64,000 bases of DNA from Alnus glutinosa (GCF_958979055.1 NC_084896.1:620001-684000); one strand, 5' to 3'; positions 34,203 through 46,640 are shown, counted from the stretch's first letter. Numbers and translations: made by a program. The notes: a model not told the origin generated them from the sequence alone.

Positions 34203-37200
34203 TCAAATCAAAACTGTCCTCATGCCAAGCATGTCTCTTAGCCTCATGAAAATTGCACCTGATAATGGCTTAGTAAATATATCTGCTACTTGTTCAGTGG
34301 TGCAGCAATATTTGAGCTCTATTGTCTTCTGCTTCACATGGTCTCTAAGAAAGTGGAACCTAGTGTCAATATGTTTGCTCCTCCCATGTTGTACTGGATT
34401 CTTAGCTAGCTTTATTGCCGATTGGTTATCCACATAAATCACAGTTGGTTCTTCTTGTGGATGTTCTAGTTCCTTCAAGAGATTCCTTAGCCATATAGCT
34501 TCACAAACAGTAGATGAAGCCGCCACATACTCCGCCTCACAGGTAGACAAGGCTACAATTGCTTGTTTCTTGGATGTCCAAGAAAATGCTGTAGAACTAA
34601 AATAGAACACATATCCAGTAGTACTTTTCCTCTCATCTTGGTCACATCCCCAATCACTGTCTGAGTAACCAACTAATTTTGCTTCATCACCATATGCATA
34701 AAATAAACCAAGATTCATAGTACCTTTGATGTACCTTAGAATCCTTTTTACAGCTAACCAATGAGTCTGCATTGGTTTCTCCATGTATCGACTCACAAGT
34801 CCAACTCCATAGACAATATCTGGTCTTGTGATCGTCAAGTATCTCAGACTTCCAACCAAACTCTTGTACATAGTTGGTTCAATAACTCGATCATCTCATT
34901 CTTTTGACAACTTTATGCTTGTTTCAACTGGAGTACTCACAGAGTTGCAGCTTTCCATCTTGAATTTTTCTAATATCTCCTTCATGTACTTCTTTTGAGA
35001 TATGAAAATTCCATCATGTTGTTGCTTCACTTCAATGCCAAGGAAGTAGGACATCAACCCGTTGTCTGTCATCTCAAACTCCCTAAACATTGATTGCTTG
35101 AATTCCTTGAACATTTCACTACTATTTCCTGTGTATAACAGATCGTCAACATATAGGCAAATAATTAGAAATTCACCTCGATAGTTTTTCTTCATATAAA
35201 CAGCATGCTCATATGGACATTTGGTGAAACCATTCTGATGAAGGTAACCATCAATGCGTGCATTCCAAGCTCTTGGTGCCTGCTTTAAGCCATATAACGC
35301 CTTTTTAAGGCGGTACACCTTCCTTTCTTCTCCTTCCATTATGAAGCCTTCCGATTGTTGTACGTATACTTCTTCTTCAAGGATGCCATTGAGAAAAGCT
35401 GACTTGACATCAAGTTGGTATATCTTCCAATTATGATGAGCGGCAAGTGCGATCAACAGTCTTACTGTGTCAAGTCTCGCAACTGGTGAAAAGACCTCTT
35501 CATAGTCGATGCCGTACTTTTGTTTGTAGCCTTTAGCTACTAGTCTTGCCTTGTATCGAGAAACTTCACCTTCTACAGTACGTTTGATCTTGTATACCCA
35601 CTTGACACCAATAGCCTTTTGGTTTGATGGGAGTGTTGTCAACTCCCAAGTGTCATTCTTTTGAATAGCATGTATCTCCTCCTCCATTGCGGATCTCCAA
35701 CAATCTTCTTCAACAGCTTCTTGAAAAGTAAGAGGCTCATGATCAGCATATAGGCAGAAAAGATTAGTCTCTCCTTCTTCAATTTGCTCATAGATTTCTC
35801 TAAGACTTCTCATCTTACTTTGATTTGTGGAGGATCTGCTGCTGCTACCTCCCATAGAAGGTGTTAAGTCTATATGTGCTATGGACGGTGTGGTAGGTTG
35901 AGAAGATGGTGGGGTACTTGGTGGAGCTTCTGTTGAGAGCTCTTCAGGCTCCTCCAACACTTGTTGTTCGTTGGCCTTGTCTTCATCTCTCCAGCTCCAC
36001 ACACTTTCTTCATCAAAGATAACGTCTCTACTAACCACTAATTTTTTTGTTAGTGGGTTGTAGAGCTTGTACGCCTTCGACTCTTCGCTATATCCAAGGA
36101 AGATACATTTCTCACCACGATCATCAAGCTTCTTCCTCTTAGATTCGGGAACTTGAGAATATGCAAGACACCCAAAGATTCTAAGGTGTGCAACACTTGG
36201 CTTGTAACCGCTCCTCGCCTCTTGAGGTGTCATATTCTTGACACTTTTGGTAGGACATCGATTGAGTAGATAAGTTGAGCATGCCACAGCTTCTGCCCAG
36301 AATTGTTTTGGCAGTCCTTTCTCCTTGAGCATGGTTTTGGTCATATTGAGAATGGTACGATTCTTCCTTTCTGCAATCCCGTTTTGCTGTGGTGTGTAAG
36401 CAGCAATAAACTGATGCTTTATTCCTTGGTCCCTGCAATACTTGTTAAATTCTTTTGAGGTGTATTCACCACCTCGATCTGAGCGGAGAGTTACAAGCTT
36501 ATGACCACTTTGATTTTCAACAAGAGCTTTAAAGTTCTTGAATACAGTAAAGGCAGCTGACTTTTCTTTAAGAAAATAAACCCAAAGTTTTCTGCTAAAG
36601 TCATCAATAAAGGTAATAAAGTATCTATTACCTCCTAATGACATGGGTTCTATTGGTCCACATATGTCAGTATGAACCAACTGCAATGGTGACGATGCTC
36701 TCCAAGATTTGCCGTTAGGAAAAGGAAGTCGTGCCTGCTTGCCAAGTATGCATTCTTCACAAACATTGGTCGTTGGCTTGATCACTGGTAACCAATGCAC
36801 CATGCCAGATGATGATAGTAGCTTTAGGCCACTGAAATGTAAATGACCAAACCGAAGATGCCACTTCCATGACTCACTTTCCTTGAGTCCATAGAAGCAC
36901 TTCTCGGATTTTATGTTAAGATGTAACGGGAACATGCGGTTATTGGCCATTGGAACATGAGCCACAATACCTCCATATGTATCTCTCAAAATGAGAGAGT
37001 AATTTTCCATATGTATGGTGTATCCCTTCTCGAGCAGTTGCCCAATGATAAGAATATTGCTTTTCATATTAGGCACATAATAAACATCTGAAATGTACCC
37101 TTTCTTACCATCATTTTGACAAATTTTTATCTTCCCTTTGTCTTCAACTGATAGTTTGGAGGAGTCCCCCAAGTTCACATTTCCGTGAACTCCTTCTGTG

Positions 37201-38255
37201 AGTTCTACGAACAGAACTTTCTTCCCACACATGTGATTACTTGCGCCAGAATCGAGGTACCAAACATCATCTATTGAATTTGAATCATCATGAGCGAGAA
37301 GTAAAATAGAATCACTATGAACCTCATTTATTGCTTCTGCAACATTGGCTTGTTCATCATCTTTGTGCCAACAATCTGAGGCATAGTGTCCAAACTTCTT
37401 GCAGTTGTAGCATTGGATATTCTTGGAGTTTCCACGTCCATATGTGGATCTTCCTCTTCCTCGGTAGCCTCCTCGTCCCCGACCTCTAAAGCTTTGAGTC
37501 TCCTGCTGACTTTGACGTGGTTGTTGAGAAATACCACGCCCCCGGCCTCTACCACGACCACGGTTGGAGCTGAATTTGCCTTGATCATTTAGAGTCATTT
37601 TTTACTCTAGTGCTTGTTCTAATACACCAGAAGTAACATTCTTCTGCATCCTTTGCTCATGTACTTGTAATGAACCCAACAACTCCTCAATTGTAAGATT
37701 CTCCAAGTCCTTAGACTCTTCGATAGCTACAACTACATGCTCAAATTTAGAGGAAAGGGATCGAAGTACCTTTTCGACGACTCGGATGTCATCAACCTTC
37801 TCATTGTTTCTTTTCAAACCATTCACGATTACCAACAATCGTGAAAAATAATCGGACACCGATTCTCCATCCTTCATGTGAAGAGCCTCAAACTCGCCTC
37901 GTAATGTTTGGAGACGGACCCGTCTCACCCGTTCATCTCCTTTGAAGATGGAAGTTAGAATCTCCCATGCTTGTTTACTTGTCGTTGCTTCAGCAACTTT
38001 CTCAAAGGTATGCTCGTCCAACCCTTGATAGAGTAGAAACAAAGCCTTTTTATCCTTCTTCCTCTGCTCCTTAAGAGCCTTCTTCTCATCAGCTGTGTAT
38101 TCAGCTTCTTCCTCCTTGGTGGGTTCCATAAATCCGTCAGTTATGACTTCCCACAAATCTTGAAACCCAAACAAGGCTCTCATTTGGATAGACCACGACC
38201 CATAGTTATCTTTTGATAATCTAGGGATTTGTTGCTGGACCACGTTGGAACCCAT
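34203..38255 (-). pseudogene. Copia-2 gag-pol polyprotein, one frame with two in-frame stops
   Basis: One continuous minus-strand frame of about 1350 codons. Gag (UBN2) runs from MGSNVVQQQIPRLSKDNYG at 38255 and is closed by TAA at 37604-37602. Next are an RG-rich linker and CCHC knuckle [14 protein letters not shown], protease [14 protein letters not shown]-pre-integrase [16 protein letters not shown], and integrase ([34 protein letters not shown]). RT ([21 protein letters not shown]) and, after a TGA at 34898-34896, RNase H (CEAEYVAASSTVCEAIWL, DIFTKPL) finish it. All catalytic motifs seen are intact, and both stops are single codons in an otherwise open frame. The gag stop could in principle be a read-through site, but most copia elements use no such stop, so point mutation is likelier. 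Confidence 0.92.
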
Positions 38256-38297
38256 TTTTAGAATGGACGAAAAATGGGAATTGCCAAAACGTACAGG

Positions 38298-38309
38298 GCT
38301 CTGATACCA
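38298..38309 (-). other. Primer-binding site, initiator tRNA-Met type
   Basis: Minus strand TGGTATCAGAGC, three bases inside the 5' LTR of Copia-2. Confidence 0.9.
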
Positions 38310-38312
38310 ATA

Positions 38313-38818
38313 TGAAAGACGAACTAGTTTACTAACTAGTTACCTTTCTATCTCTCTTTCACTCTTTCTCTCTTTTATTACTAGAAGACAAAATAAGACT
38401 TAGAGAAGAGTAGAGGAAATATATATGAAAGACGAACTAGTTTACTAACTAGTTACCTTTCTATCTCTCTTTCACTCTTTACTAACTAGTTACCTTTCTA
38501 TCTCTTTTTCACTCTTTCTCTCTTTTATTACTAGAAGACAAAATAAGACTTAGAGAAGAGTAGAGGAAATATTCTTCACTTTTTCTTATATATCAAAACA
38601 CCTTACAAAGGCCATATATATAGGCATACAAAACAAGCAAACGTCAAGCCTTTTCTTCTCCCTCTTTATTACAATAAACACCAATAACTCCCCTAAATTA
38701 ATACTTCAATTTAAGAGACCAAAAAACATGAGTTTAGTAAACTAAAGGTTGTTATTTATTAAAGAAACTTTATGAGCATTAAAACTTTCTTACATTTTGA
38801 TTTGTTTAGTTTCCAACA
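38313..38818 (-). repeat. Copia-2 5' LTR (506 bp, with internal duplications)
   Basis: The first ~110 bases (tgaaagacgaactag ... gaggaaatata) occur again immediately at 38425. Inside that second copy a ~40-base piece (tactaactagttacctttct...) is repeated once more. The 3' LTR has a single copy of each. The duplicated end is the transcript-distal (U5) end of this LTR, next to the primer-binding site. Confidence 0.93.
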
Positions 38819-38960
38819 CTGCTTCCAACCATCTTGCAGATATATGTCTTCTGCAGTCTTGCACAGTTTAACACACCACTCGTCACCAGAGGAATCCCTA
38901 AGAATTGCTTTGATCAGGCAATTCTTTCGGTAAATGCTTCACAAACTTTCGTGGGATTCG
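38819..38960 (-). pseudogene. B3 gene exon 2, 5' part (split by Copia-2)
   Basis: RIPRKFVKHLPKELPDQ, then a 1-base insertion, then ILRDSSGDEWCVKLCKTAED and IYLQDGWK, ending in the CTGCT target duplication of Copia-2. This is the middle of a classical B3 fold (RIPRKF start, W-V-L core, DGWK). Confidence 0.8.
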
Positions 38961-39009
38961 GTGCAAGTTATGAAAAAAACAAGAGGAAGATCAAATTTAA
39001 ACAAAGAAA

Positions 39010-39814
39010 CACAGCAGGATTCGTCCATTCGATTCAAGTTTAGAAAACGAGATTTTGAAGCTTGAGGATGTCCTTTCGGGAAGCATTTACAAAAGTAATG
39101 GCACGAGAACAGACTTGAAGGATGGCCAGCATGATGATGAGGAGGAACCCATTTTCTCTTTCAAGGTTGTTTCAAACAATCCTTCCGTTCGAGCTATTGA
39201 TGGTTGCTGTAACTTAGCTGGGGAGGTTGAGGATGAAGCTGTTATAATACCAAGCATTTATGCAAACTTGAAGGAAGAAAAAGCATAGCAAAATGAGCTA
39301 GAAATTGGAAAGACTGTTGGTTCCAAGCAAAGGCGAAGAAAGGAAAGACAGTGAACAATTGCTCACGCTGATGTTCGAAAGGTGTCCCCATACTTCTGGA
39401 GGTCAACAGGACAACAAGAGGTGAGAAATGACGGTAATGGTAGACGATTTAGCCAAACAAGAGCTTGTGCAAAAGCTCGTGCTACTTGTGTGAAGGTCTC
39501 CCCATACTTTGAAAAGATACCCAAAGAAGAAGAAAATGCAGATGACTCCGATCTCAATCTCACCCATGAGAATGGAATTGCTTCTTGTGTTGATTATCTC
39601 AATTCTAGCTAGGAAGCGAATGAAGATCAATGACATTAAACGTGATGTTAATCTAGCAAGTAATTGCTACAATGATAGTGTGATACTAATAATAATGATA
39701 AGAAGAAGAAGAAGAAGAAGAAGAAGAGTAATCCTAGTTCTGGTAAGAAGGGTCGATCTAGAACTAGAAGAATCGTGGGTGGCTCCGTCGGCAGGAACCA
39801 GGTGCTCATATGCT
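39010..39814 (+). pseudogene. Gene fragment with repeated KVSPYF motif (candidate MBD4-like DNA glycosylase N-terminus)
   Basis: One plus-strand frame from 39055 runs through two stops (39286 and 39352). It codes acidic and basic low-complexity sequence with RKVSPYFWRSTGQQE and later CVKVSPYFEKIPKEEENADD. From memory, K-SPYF motifs recur in the N-terminal half of plant MBD4-like DNA glycosylases, but no catalytic HhH domain is present, so the name is tentative. The fragment has an (AAG)n tract at 39700-39728, is cut by Copia-3 at 39819, and resumes at 46467. It lies antisense in intron 1 of the B3 gene. No introns are obvious, so a processed copy is possible. Confidence 0.4.
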
Positions 39815-39819
39815 TCTCC

Positions 39820-40247
39820 TGTTAGAAATATTCAAGATATTATTCTTTAAACTAACATGCGCAGCGGAAATAAATTTGACAGGGATCTAGGCTTACCTCT
39901 AGCCATATTTGCTCAAGCGTCTCCACGATCCATCTGAAGAACAAGAAAGATTATTTGAAGGATCTTCTAACCTATGCCTATTACCGAATTGCCGTACTGA
40001 TGGTGTACACAGGCTGTTTATTTATAGGCTAGGTCAGGGACCCTCAAATATGGTAAGTACCGTATTGTTCCTCCCATCAAGGAAACAATATTATTAATTG
40101 ATTTTAAATCAATTAATCGATTCCATTACGGTAATTTAATTAATTAAATTACCTAACCGTAATACAGTATATAGTATTCATTTATTAAATTATTAATAAA
40201 TGCTTCCTTATGTGGCATATAGGCCATATATGGAGATAAAATCTTAC
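39820..40247 (-). repeat. Copia-3 3' LTR
   Basis: Plus strand TGTTAGAAATATTCAAG ... AAAATCTTACA. A polypurine tract (minus strand ggccaagtgggagaa) abuts at 40248-40262. Confidence 0.93.
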
Positions 40248-40899
40248 ATTCTCCCACTTGGCCTTTATGACACATAACCTTATGGTATTAGGTTCTTTAG
40301 TTTGGCCAATCACTTATGGAATCCTCCTACTCAGATAATAAATGTTTCACACGAATCATGACGGTAAAACCATTATAAAATTAGGTCGTCCCTTCCATGT
40401 ATCACGATGTAAAACACTCCTTACATGAGTACCTTATGGATAATCAAGCTTTATGAATGAACTTCCTATAAGTCATTTGGGTCCAACTTTATTTATCCTC
40501 ATGGATAAAATAATAAATGTGCACAAAATCTTTATTATAATAACTTTATGTCTATAGACCAAAAAGAGACAAACCAAGCGAAAATGAATTAATGAGTCTC
40601 ATATATTCCGCATGACTTTATTCTTTCTTTACCGGTAAACTTTAAGTCATGGGATCCGCAATCATTAATTCAGTACTTATATGCTCAATAGACCCTTTTA
40701 TGTCTCTTAATGTTATCTCTCGTACTGAGATACTTAATGTCGATTTACTTTTGCTTCTACTCTTTATTCTTATAAAAGAAGATTATAGTAGAATTACCGC
40801 AGAATATCTTTACGGTCTAACTGTAAAATCGACAAGATTGAGACTTTCAACAAAATGTCTCAACCATCATGCCTGTGTACTAAATTCATAGCACGCTAG

Positions 40900-43000
40900 A
40901 ATTTTAGCTTTCTTGGTAGACGTAGCAACCATAGTCTGCACACTGCATCTTTAAGATATATGTCTCAATAAAAAGATATATACCCTAAAGTAGACTTTCT
41001 ACTATCTACACAATCAGCAAAACTCAAATCAGAACAACTAACCACCTCCAAATGGAAAGTGTATCTTTATGTTAAGTTGTACTTCTTGGTTCCTTGCATA
41101 TACCGCAAGACTTTATTTGCAGCACTTTATTGACCCAATATTTTTATTGTCAGTCATATGATTATGCATAATGCAGACGCTTAAAAAACTTTTCATCTGC
41201 CCTTATTCCAATACCTTTTGGGACATTAATTTGTATTTAATTAGTCCCTCTTAATTGCTACTGAAGGTGCAAATCCTTCATTCTAAATTTTCCCAAAACT
41301 TTTGTCAATGTAGGCCTTTCGAGACAATGTTAATATTCTTTATGTCTCTGTGAATCTCTATGTCAAAAGACATAAGAGGTTTCACCCAAATCCTTCATTT
41401 CAAAGTTTTGTGAACTTTATGTAGCAAACCTAAATCACCACTTGCAAATATAGGACTAGAAAGATTACTGTACTCCCACTGACCTTAAGGTATATATACT
41501 AATCAACAAGGTTTTCTATAAACAATAACCTTGTAAAAAGTATCTTACCATTGAGAGATCTATCACAGCCCATAAATAGAATTCTTTAATTTGCAAGCTT
41601 TCTAACTGTTATTTATAAAACCCTTTTGATTGTTTCATGTAAACCTCGTCCTTAAGATCCCTATTCAGAAAAATTGTTTTCGCATCCACTTGGTGTAGCT
41701 CTGGATCAAAAAATAAGCTACTAATGCTATGATCATCTTGATGAACCATCCTTAGACACTGGAGAGAATGTTTCACGATAATCAATGCCTTCCTTATGAG
41801 TAAAACCATTGGCTACGAGTCCAGGTCGACCCTTCAGCCATGGACTTAACTCTCACTTCATGGCACTGAATCTCAATGATGAGTTTTCTCCATTCATAGC
41901 ATGTGAAAACAAATTTGGATCATCTTTATGTCCAATGTCAACATCAGACTCTGGGAGATATACAACATGATCACTAAGAATTGTTGATCTCCTTATTCTA
42001 TAGGATTTTCTTAATTCTACTTCCTCTGCATTTTGCAATGGGAGAATAGACTTTTGAACCTGTTCTGTATGAATTGGTTGTTCTAGAAATGATTGTGGCT
42101 CAGGATAATCAATATGATTTTTCTTGAATACAATCATTCATCCTCTATGAGGAGGAGACTTGGCCAACTCTAGTGCTTCATCAAATTCCAATTTATGTGA
42201 ATGAGCACTCCCACTAGGTTCTGCATCCTCTAGAAATTTTACAATCAACAACCCTAAGATTATATGAAGGATAATAAAACATTAAAACCCTTTAAAGTTT
42301 ACTAGATAGCTTATAAAAGATCCACTGGTTGTCCTTGAATCTAATTTCCTAAGGCGAGGATTATAAATCCTCTCTTTAGCAAGGCAACCCCATATGTGTA
42401 AATAATGTAAACTAAGCTTCCATCTATTTCATACTTTAAAAGGTGTCATAAGGACAACCTTAGATGAAATCCTGTTTAACATATACACAACGGTCTTCAA
42501 AGCTTTACTCTATAAGGGTAATAGCAGATTAGTATTACTAATCATTTCCCCTTTGTGTGTACCTACCTTAATACTCTATGCCTATATTAGATCTTATGAT
42601 CTTCATATTGTTTCTCTTCTTCTTCCTTATAGATATTGAAAGCATTCAATACCCCAGCTTTAATATTTAGAAGATAGAGATACATAAACTTTATATGGTC
42701 ATCACTAAAAGAGATAAAAAAATATCTCTGACCATTTAGGCAATGAGTATGAAAAGGTCAACACCTTTCAATATACATGATCTCAAAAATCTCAAAATGC
42801 TCTCTTTGGCACCTCTAGTGGTCTTGTTGGTATGCTTTCCCTTATGCAGTCCACACAAGCACCAAAGTCAGTAAATTATCGACTTTTATTTTCTGTATGG
42901 AGATTTATTTCAATCTCCAAAACCATAACAAGAGTATTTTTTAAATTCTCAAAGACTCTACTTTACGTCAACATCAGTATGCAGAAATAAACAAATAATT
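40900..43000 (-). pseudogene. Copia-3 pol relic
   Basis: Minus-strand blocks: KHTNKTTRGAKESI near 42840 (integrase zinc region of the G-K-HTNKTTRGAKR type) and FMYLYLLNIKAGVLNAFNIY near 42660 (integrase core). Then SYRIRRSTILSDHVVYLPES with DIGHKDDPNLFSHAMN at 42040-41900 (pre-RT linker) and VDAKTIFLNRDLKDEVYMKQ with SKGF at 41680-41610 (RT, normally VDVKTAFLNGDLEEEIYM). Multiple stops and frameshifts; the DD motif was not found. Confidence 0.75.
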
Positions 43001-44889
43001 TTGTTTCAAAAATTGGGATGTAGGTCAATTTTAAATAGACTTTAAATAAACCCCAACCAATATTCCACCAAAAATAAGAAAAATTTCAAGTTTAAAATAA
43101 AAAATTGAAATTTTTAATAAGCCAAACTAGAAAATATATTTCAAAAAGATTATGGAATATAAATCATTTTTGAGGTCAAAATTATAACTGAATTTTAAAA
43201 TTAACCTATAGATCCCAACAAGCTCAAATTATAAACACGTGTTATTCATTTTAAAAGGACTCTGCATTTGTGTTGACAACATGGATTGTTAAACCATAAA
43301 CAATCCATAATAAATTTGAATGAGTCACTAAAAGAGATTCACGACATACCAGATATATGAGATTATCTTTATTTTAAGTCATTTCTTATACTTCATGCAA
43401 TCTTTCTTTATATATCCTTAATTTTCCTTATTGCATGAGAAATAGGTATCTTGATTGCCATAATACTTTATTGGCACCTTATTCTCATGCTTTAAGTGTT
43501 GGACATGATTGCATTTATTGGTCTTTCCCTTGACATGAGTAATCATGTAAACACTTTATAAATTCTCTCATATCCTTGAACACACATGGTTAGAAGTTTA
43601 TTTACTAACCATTTATCCTTACGTGTGTTACAAGATAAAATTCTACATTTAGAAGAGAGAATTCAAAAAATTGAAATAGACCAATAATGACTTAAAAAAT
43701 CTCAATCTTTAGGGACTTAAGCTAAACTACAATATCTTTCATTCCCATAATGTAATTAGAAACACTCAAATGAAAATGCATATTAATCATTTTCCAGTCA
43801 GAAAAATATTACCATAATATATTGGAATATAAAACTACCAAAAGGTAGAGTGACAGGAATAGCTGCAATCACCAAGAATATTAAAATAAAAATACTTTAA
43901 TGCTATGAAGTAACTTTATTTTAAATTAGCCAATGCCAATTTAAATAGTAAATTTCAACCTACCTGTGGGCAAAGGTTGCATCACGCACGAAATTTACTT
44001 TTTATTAATAAGACTAAAGCAAATTTAAATATTAATAAATAAAATTCTTCGTACCTTTGGGCAACCGAAAGAAATTTTACTTTTAATACTAAATTTGTTA
44101 TCTCATTCTAATTAAGTCATAAAAATAAAAACTTCCCTTTGGGGATAGGTAATTAAATTTATGAGTTAATTACAATACGATGTTAATTTTTCTATATGAA
44201 GTTCATGTGTACGATCCTTATGCAATTATTACAAAATTAGGATGCTTTGGCTCTCCCAAAATCATAATAATCACGCTGTAATTCATGAACATCTAATAAA
44301 TCTTTATGAGGTTCATGCGTGTGATCCTGATGTAATTATCATACAAAAAATGGGATGCTTTGGCTCTCCCATAATTATTATGATAATTACGTGTGTGTAA
44401 TCTTGATGCAATTGTCATTCAAAATTGGGATGCTGTGACTCTCCCAAAATTATCATGATAATTGCTACTTCATTAACATCTAACAACTTTATAGATGCCC
44501 CCTTAATAGCCCCAGGAATATAACAAACCAATACTTAAATGGGGTAAACAGCATTTTCCAAGGTGCAAGCAGATGAGGTCCTAAGAAAGTGAGGGGGGTC
44601 ACACCGGACACACTTAAATCCCAAGACTTTCCTTGCCAGAACTTTCCCCGACATTGCATTCTTAGATATTACTGTAAACACACCAGTATATATGGTATTG
44701 TTAATTATTCTTAGGTCTAGGCATCAAGCAATTTATATTTAAACAATATAAATTCAATAATTAAAATATATTCCTCAATTCATGTATTAAAGAAACAATA
44801 ATTTTAATATATAACACTGTAAATAACAAGTGAAATAAATTTGCAATATGAGGACATAATAAAACACATGGCCCAATGGTTTAATAAGT

Positions 44890-45920
44890 GGCCTTAAGCC
44901 CTTTACACTTGGTCAACCCAAGTTCTAAACCCCACATGAGTTTACTATTTTTAATTCTTGATGGGCTACTGAAATGGGTTGCTGTATTGGGCTGACCCAA
45001 TTTGGGTCAACCCACCTAATTGGGTCAGTTTTCTTATTGGTTAATCGGGTCGGGTCTCTACATTGGTCACTTAATGGGCCATATATATATATATTTTTAA
45101 CTGCATTGGTCACTTAATGGGCCATATTTTTTATTTTATTTTATTTTATTTTAATTGCATTATTAAAAAAAACGAATCGGGCATGGGTTAAAACACCCAC
45201 ACCCGGAACCCGACCACCAGTTTGACCCGACCCCAACCCTGACCCGGAAGTCTTTTGAACCCAAAACCGGAACCCGGTTTACTTGACGGGTCGAAACCCT
45301 ACCCGGTTCCTCATCACACCCACACCCGGAACCCGAAAAACTGAAAAACCCTTCTCTTCACCATGAACGTCGGCCAGATCCTCTGCCTCCTTATGCACGG
45401 CCACTGTGGGCCGCTGCTTTAGCAGCAACGGCGACCCAGAGGGGTCGCCGTTTGCCCAAGAACCAAGCGGCCCGTAAGGGCCGCCAGTTCTTGTGATGGG
45501 GAAGAGGCCGCTTGTAGCGGCTTCTTCCCTTCGGAACGACGCCGGCCCACACGGGCCGGTCCCTACTGCATGCGGCGAAAACCCGCTCAGCCTTATGCGG
45601 GTTTTCGCCAGTGAATGGCCGGTGCTGAGGATCGGCCGGTGAAGTTCAACCATGGGTTTCTTCTTCAGGTGCCGGCTACAAAGAACCGACGGTTACGGCA
45701 CAGGAAAAGGCCACCAGAAGCGCCCTCCGCGCGGTAGGCTGGCGATGACGCCACTGTGCCCAGCGACGTCTCACTAGGCTGTGGCCTAATTTTTGCTCCT
45801 TTCAGTGTGTTTCCAAGGGTTGCTAGAGCATGAAGGATTGAAAGCTTTTCAACGATATAAACAAATAGAAAACCATCTAAAACTGTATGTCTTTCAACCA
45901 TATGTCCGTACATGAACAAT
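44890..45920. other. GC-rich leader region of Copia-3
   Basis: From about 45180 to 45790 base composition jumps to GC-rich, with runs of cccggaacccg and gcggcc/ggccgc repeats. Before it, aatttgggtcaacccac-type repeats occur. Minus-strand frames at 45653-45279 and 45919-45665 are open but look like low-complexity by-products. Flanking element DNA is strongly AT-rich, so this may be a captured host sequence or structured leader. Confidence 0.5.
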
Positions 45921-46033
45921 AAACGGAGGCAAACTTTAATTCACAAAAAAATCTACTCAATTCAACCAACAAAAAAAATTAATCAAAACTTAATGTTGAG
46001 CAAATTGCCATAGAGGCAGACTCTGATACCACA

Positions 46034-46461
46034 TGTTAGAAATATTCAAGATATTATTCTTTAAACTAACATGCGCAGCGGAAATAAATTTGACAGGGAT
46101 CTAGGCTTACCTCTAGCCATATTTGCTCAAGCGTCTCCACGATCCATCTAAAGAACAAGAAAGATTATTTGAAGGATCTTCTAACCTATGCCTATTACCG
46201 AATTGCCGTACTGATGTGTACACAGACTGTTTATTTATAGGTTAGGTCAGGGACCCTCAAATATGGTAAGTACCGTATTGTTCCTCCCATCAAGGAAACA
46301 ATATTATTAATTGATTTTAAATCAATTAATCGATTCCATTACGGTAATTTAATTAATTAAATTACATAACCGTAATACCGTATATACTATTCATTTATTA
46401 AATTATTAATAAATGATTCCTTATGTGGCATATAGGCCATATATGGAGATAAAATCTTACA
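46034..46461 (-). repeat. Copia-3 5' LTR
   Basis: Same sequence as the 3' LTR with a few substitutions. A primer-binding-site match (minus strand TGGTATCAGAGTC) is at about 46020-46032. Confidence 0.93.
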
Positions 46462-46466
46462 TCTCC

Positions 46467-46640
46467 TACAAATGGCACTGCCCCAAATGAGATCGAAGAG
46501 GAAAAAGATTGCAACAAGACCAAAGATAAGAGGAGGAAGAGAAATGATAGCAAGTGTTGCGAGCTACTAAAACAGAGCATAATATCCCCAGGTTTTCAAG
46601 AAGAAACCAACCTCTCTCCGAGCATATCCTAGAACAGTTA
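46467..46640 (+). pseudogene. Continuation of the KVSPYF-motif gene fragment beyond Copia-3
   Basis: Across the Copia-3 insertion one frame runs on as TNGTAPNEIEEEKDCNKTKD, RRKRNDSK and ISPGFQEETNLSPSIS before a stop. Lysine-rich composition matches the left part. An A run at 46699-46712 follows, which could be the poly(A) of a processed copy. No independent domain. Confidence 0.4.

Larger units (their letters stand above)
33840..38818 (-). mobile_element. Ty1/copia LTR retrotransposon, Copia-2 (young, near-intact)
   Basis: LTRs at 33840-34195 and 38313-38818 flank a complete gag-pol. The target duplication CTGCT is exact (33835-33839 and 38819-38823). By eye the shared LTR parts differ at about five of 356 positions, so this is the youngest LTR insertion with both LTRs in the window. 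It lies in exon 2 of the B3 gene. The two LTRs differ in length by 150 bases because the 5' LTR has internal duplications. Confidence 0.96.
39820..46461 (-). mobile_element. Ty1/copia LTR retrotransposon, Copia-3 (decayed interior)
   Basis: Two 428-bp LTRs (39820-40247 and 46034-46461) carry an exact target duplication TCTCC (39815-39819 and 46462-46466). The minus strand shows copia order: a gag-like zone about 43300-44000, integrase remnants near 42880-42600, RT remnants 42140-41600, RNase H remnants to about 40900. No long frame survives. By eye the LTRs differ at about eight sites (around 2 percent), which is surprisingly few for such a decayed interior. The 5' leader (44900-45950) is unusually long and GC-rich. 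It was probably moved by proteins of another copy. Confidence 0.92.

Noticed and set aside
45279..45919. Two minus-strand frames (124 and 84 codons) as genes
   Set aside because: They lie in the GC-rich leader of Copia-3, are low complexity and show no domain.
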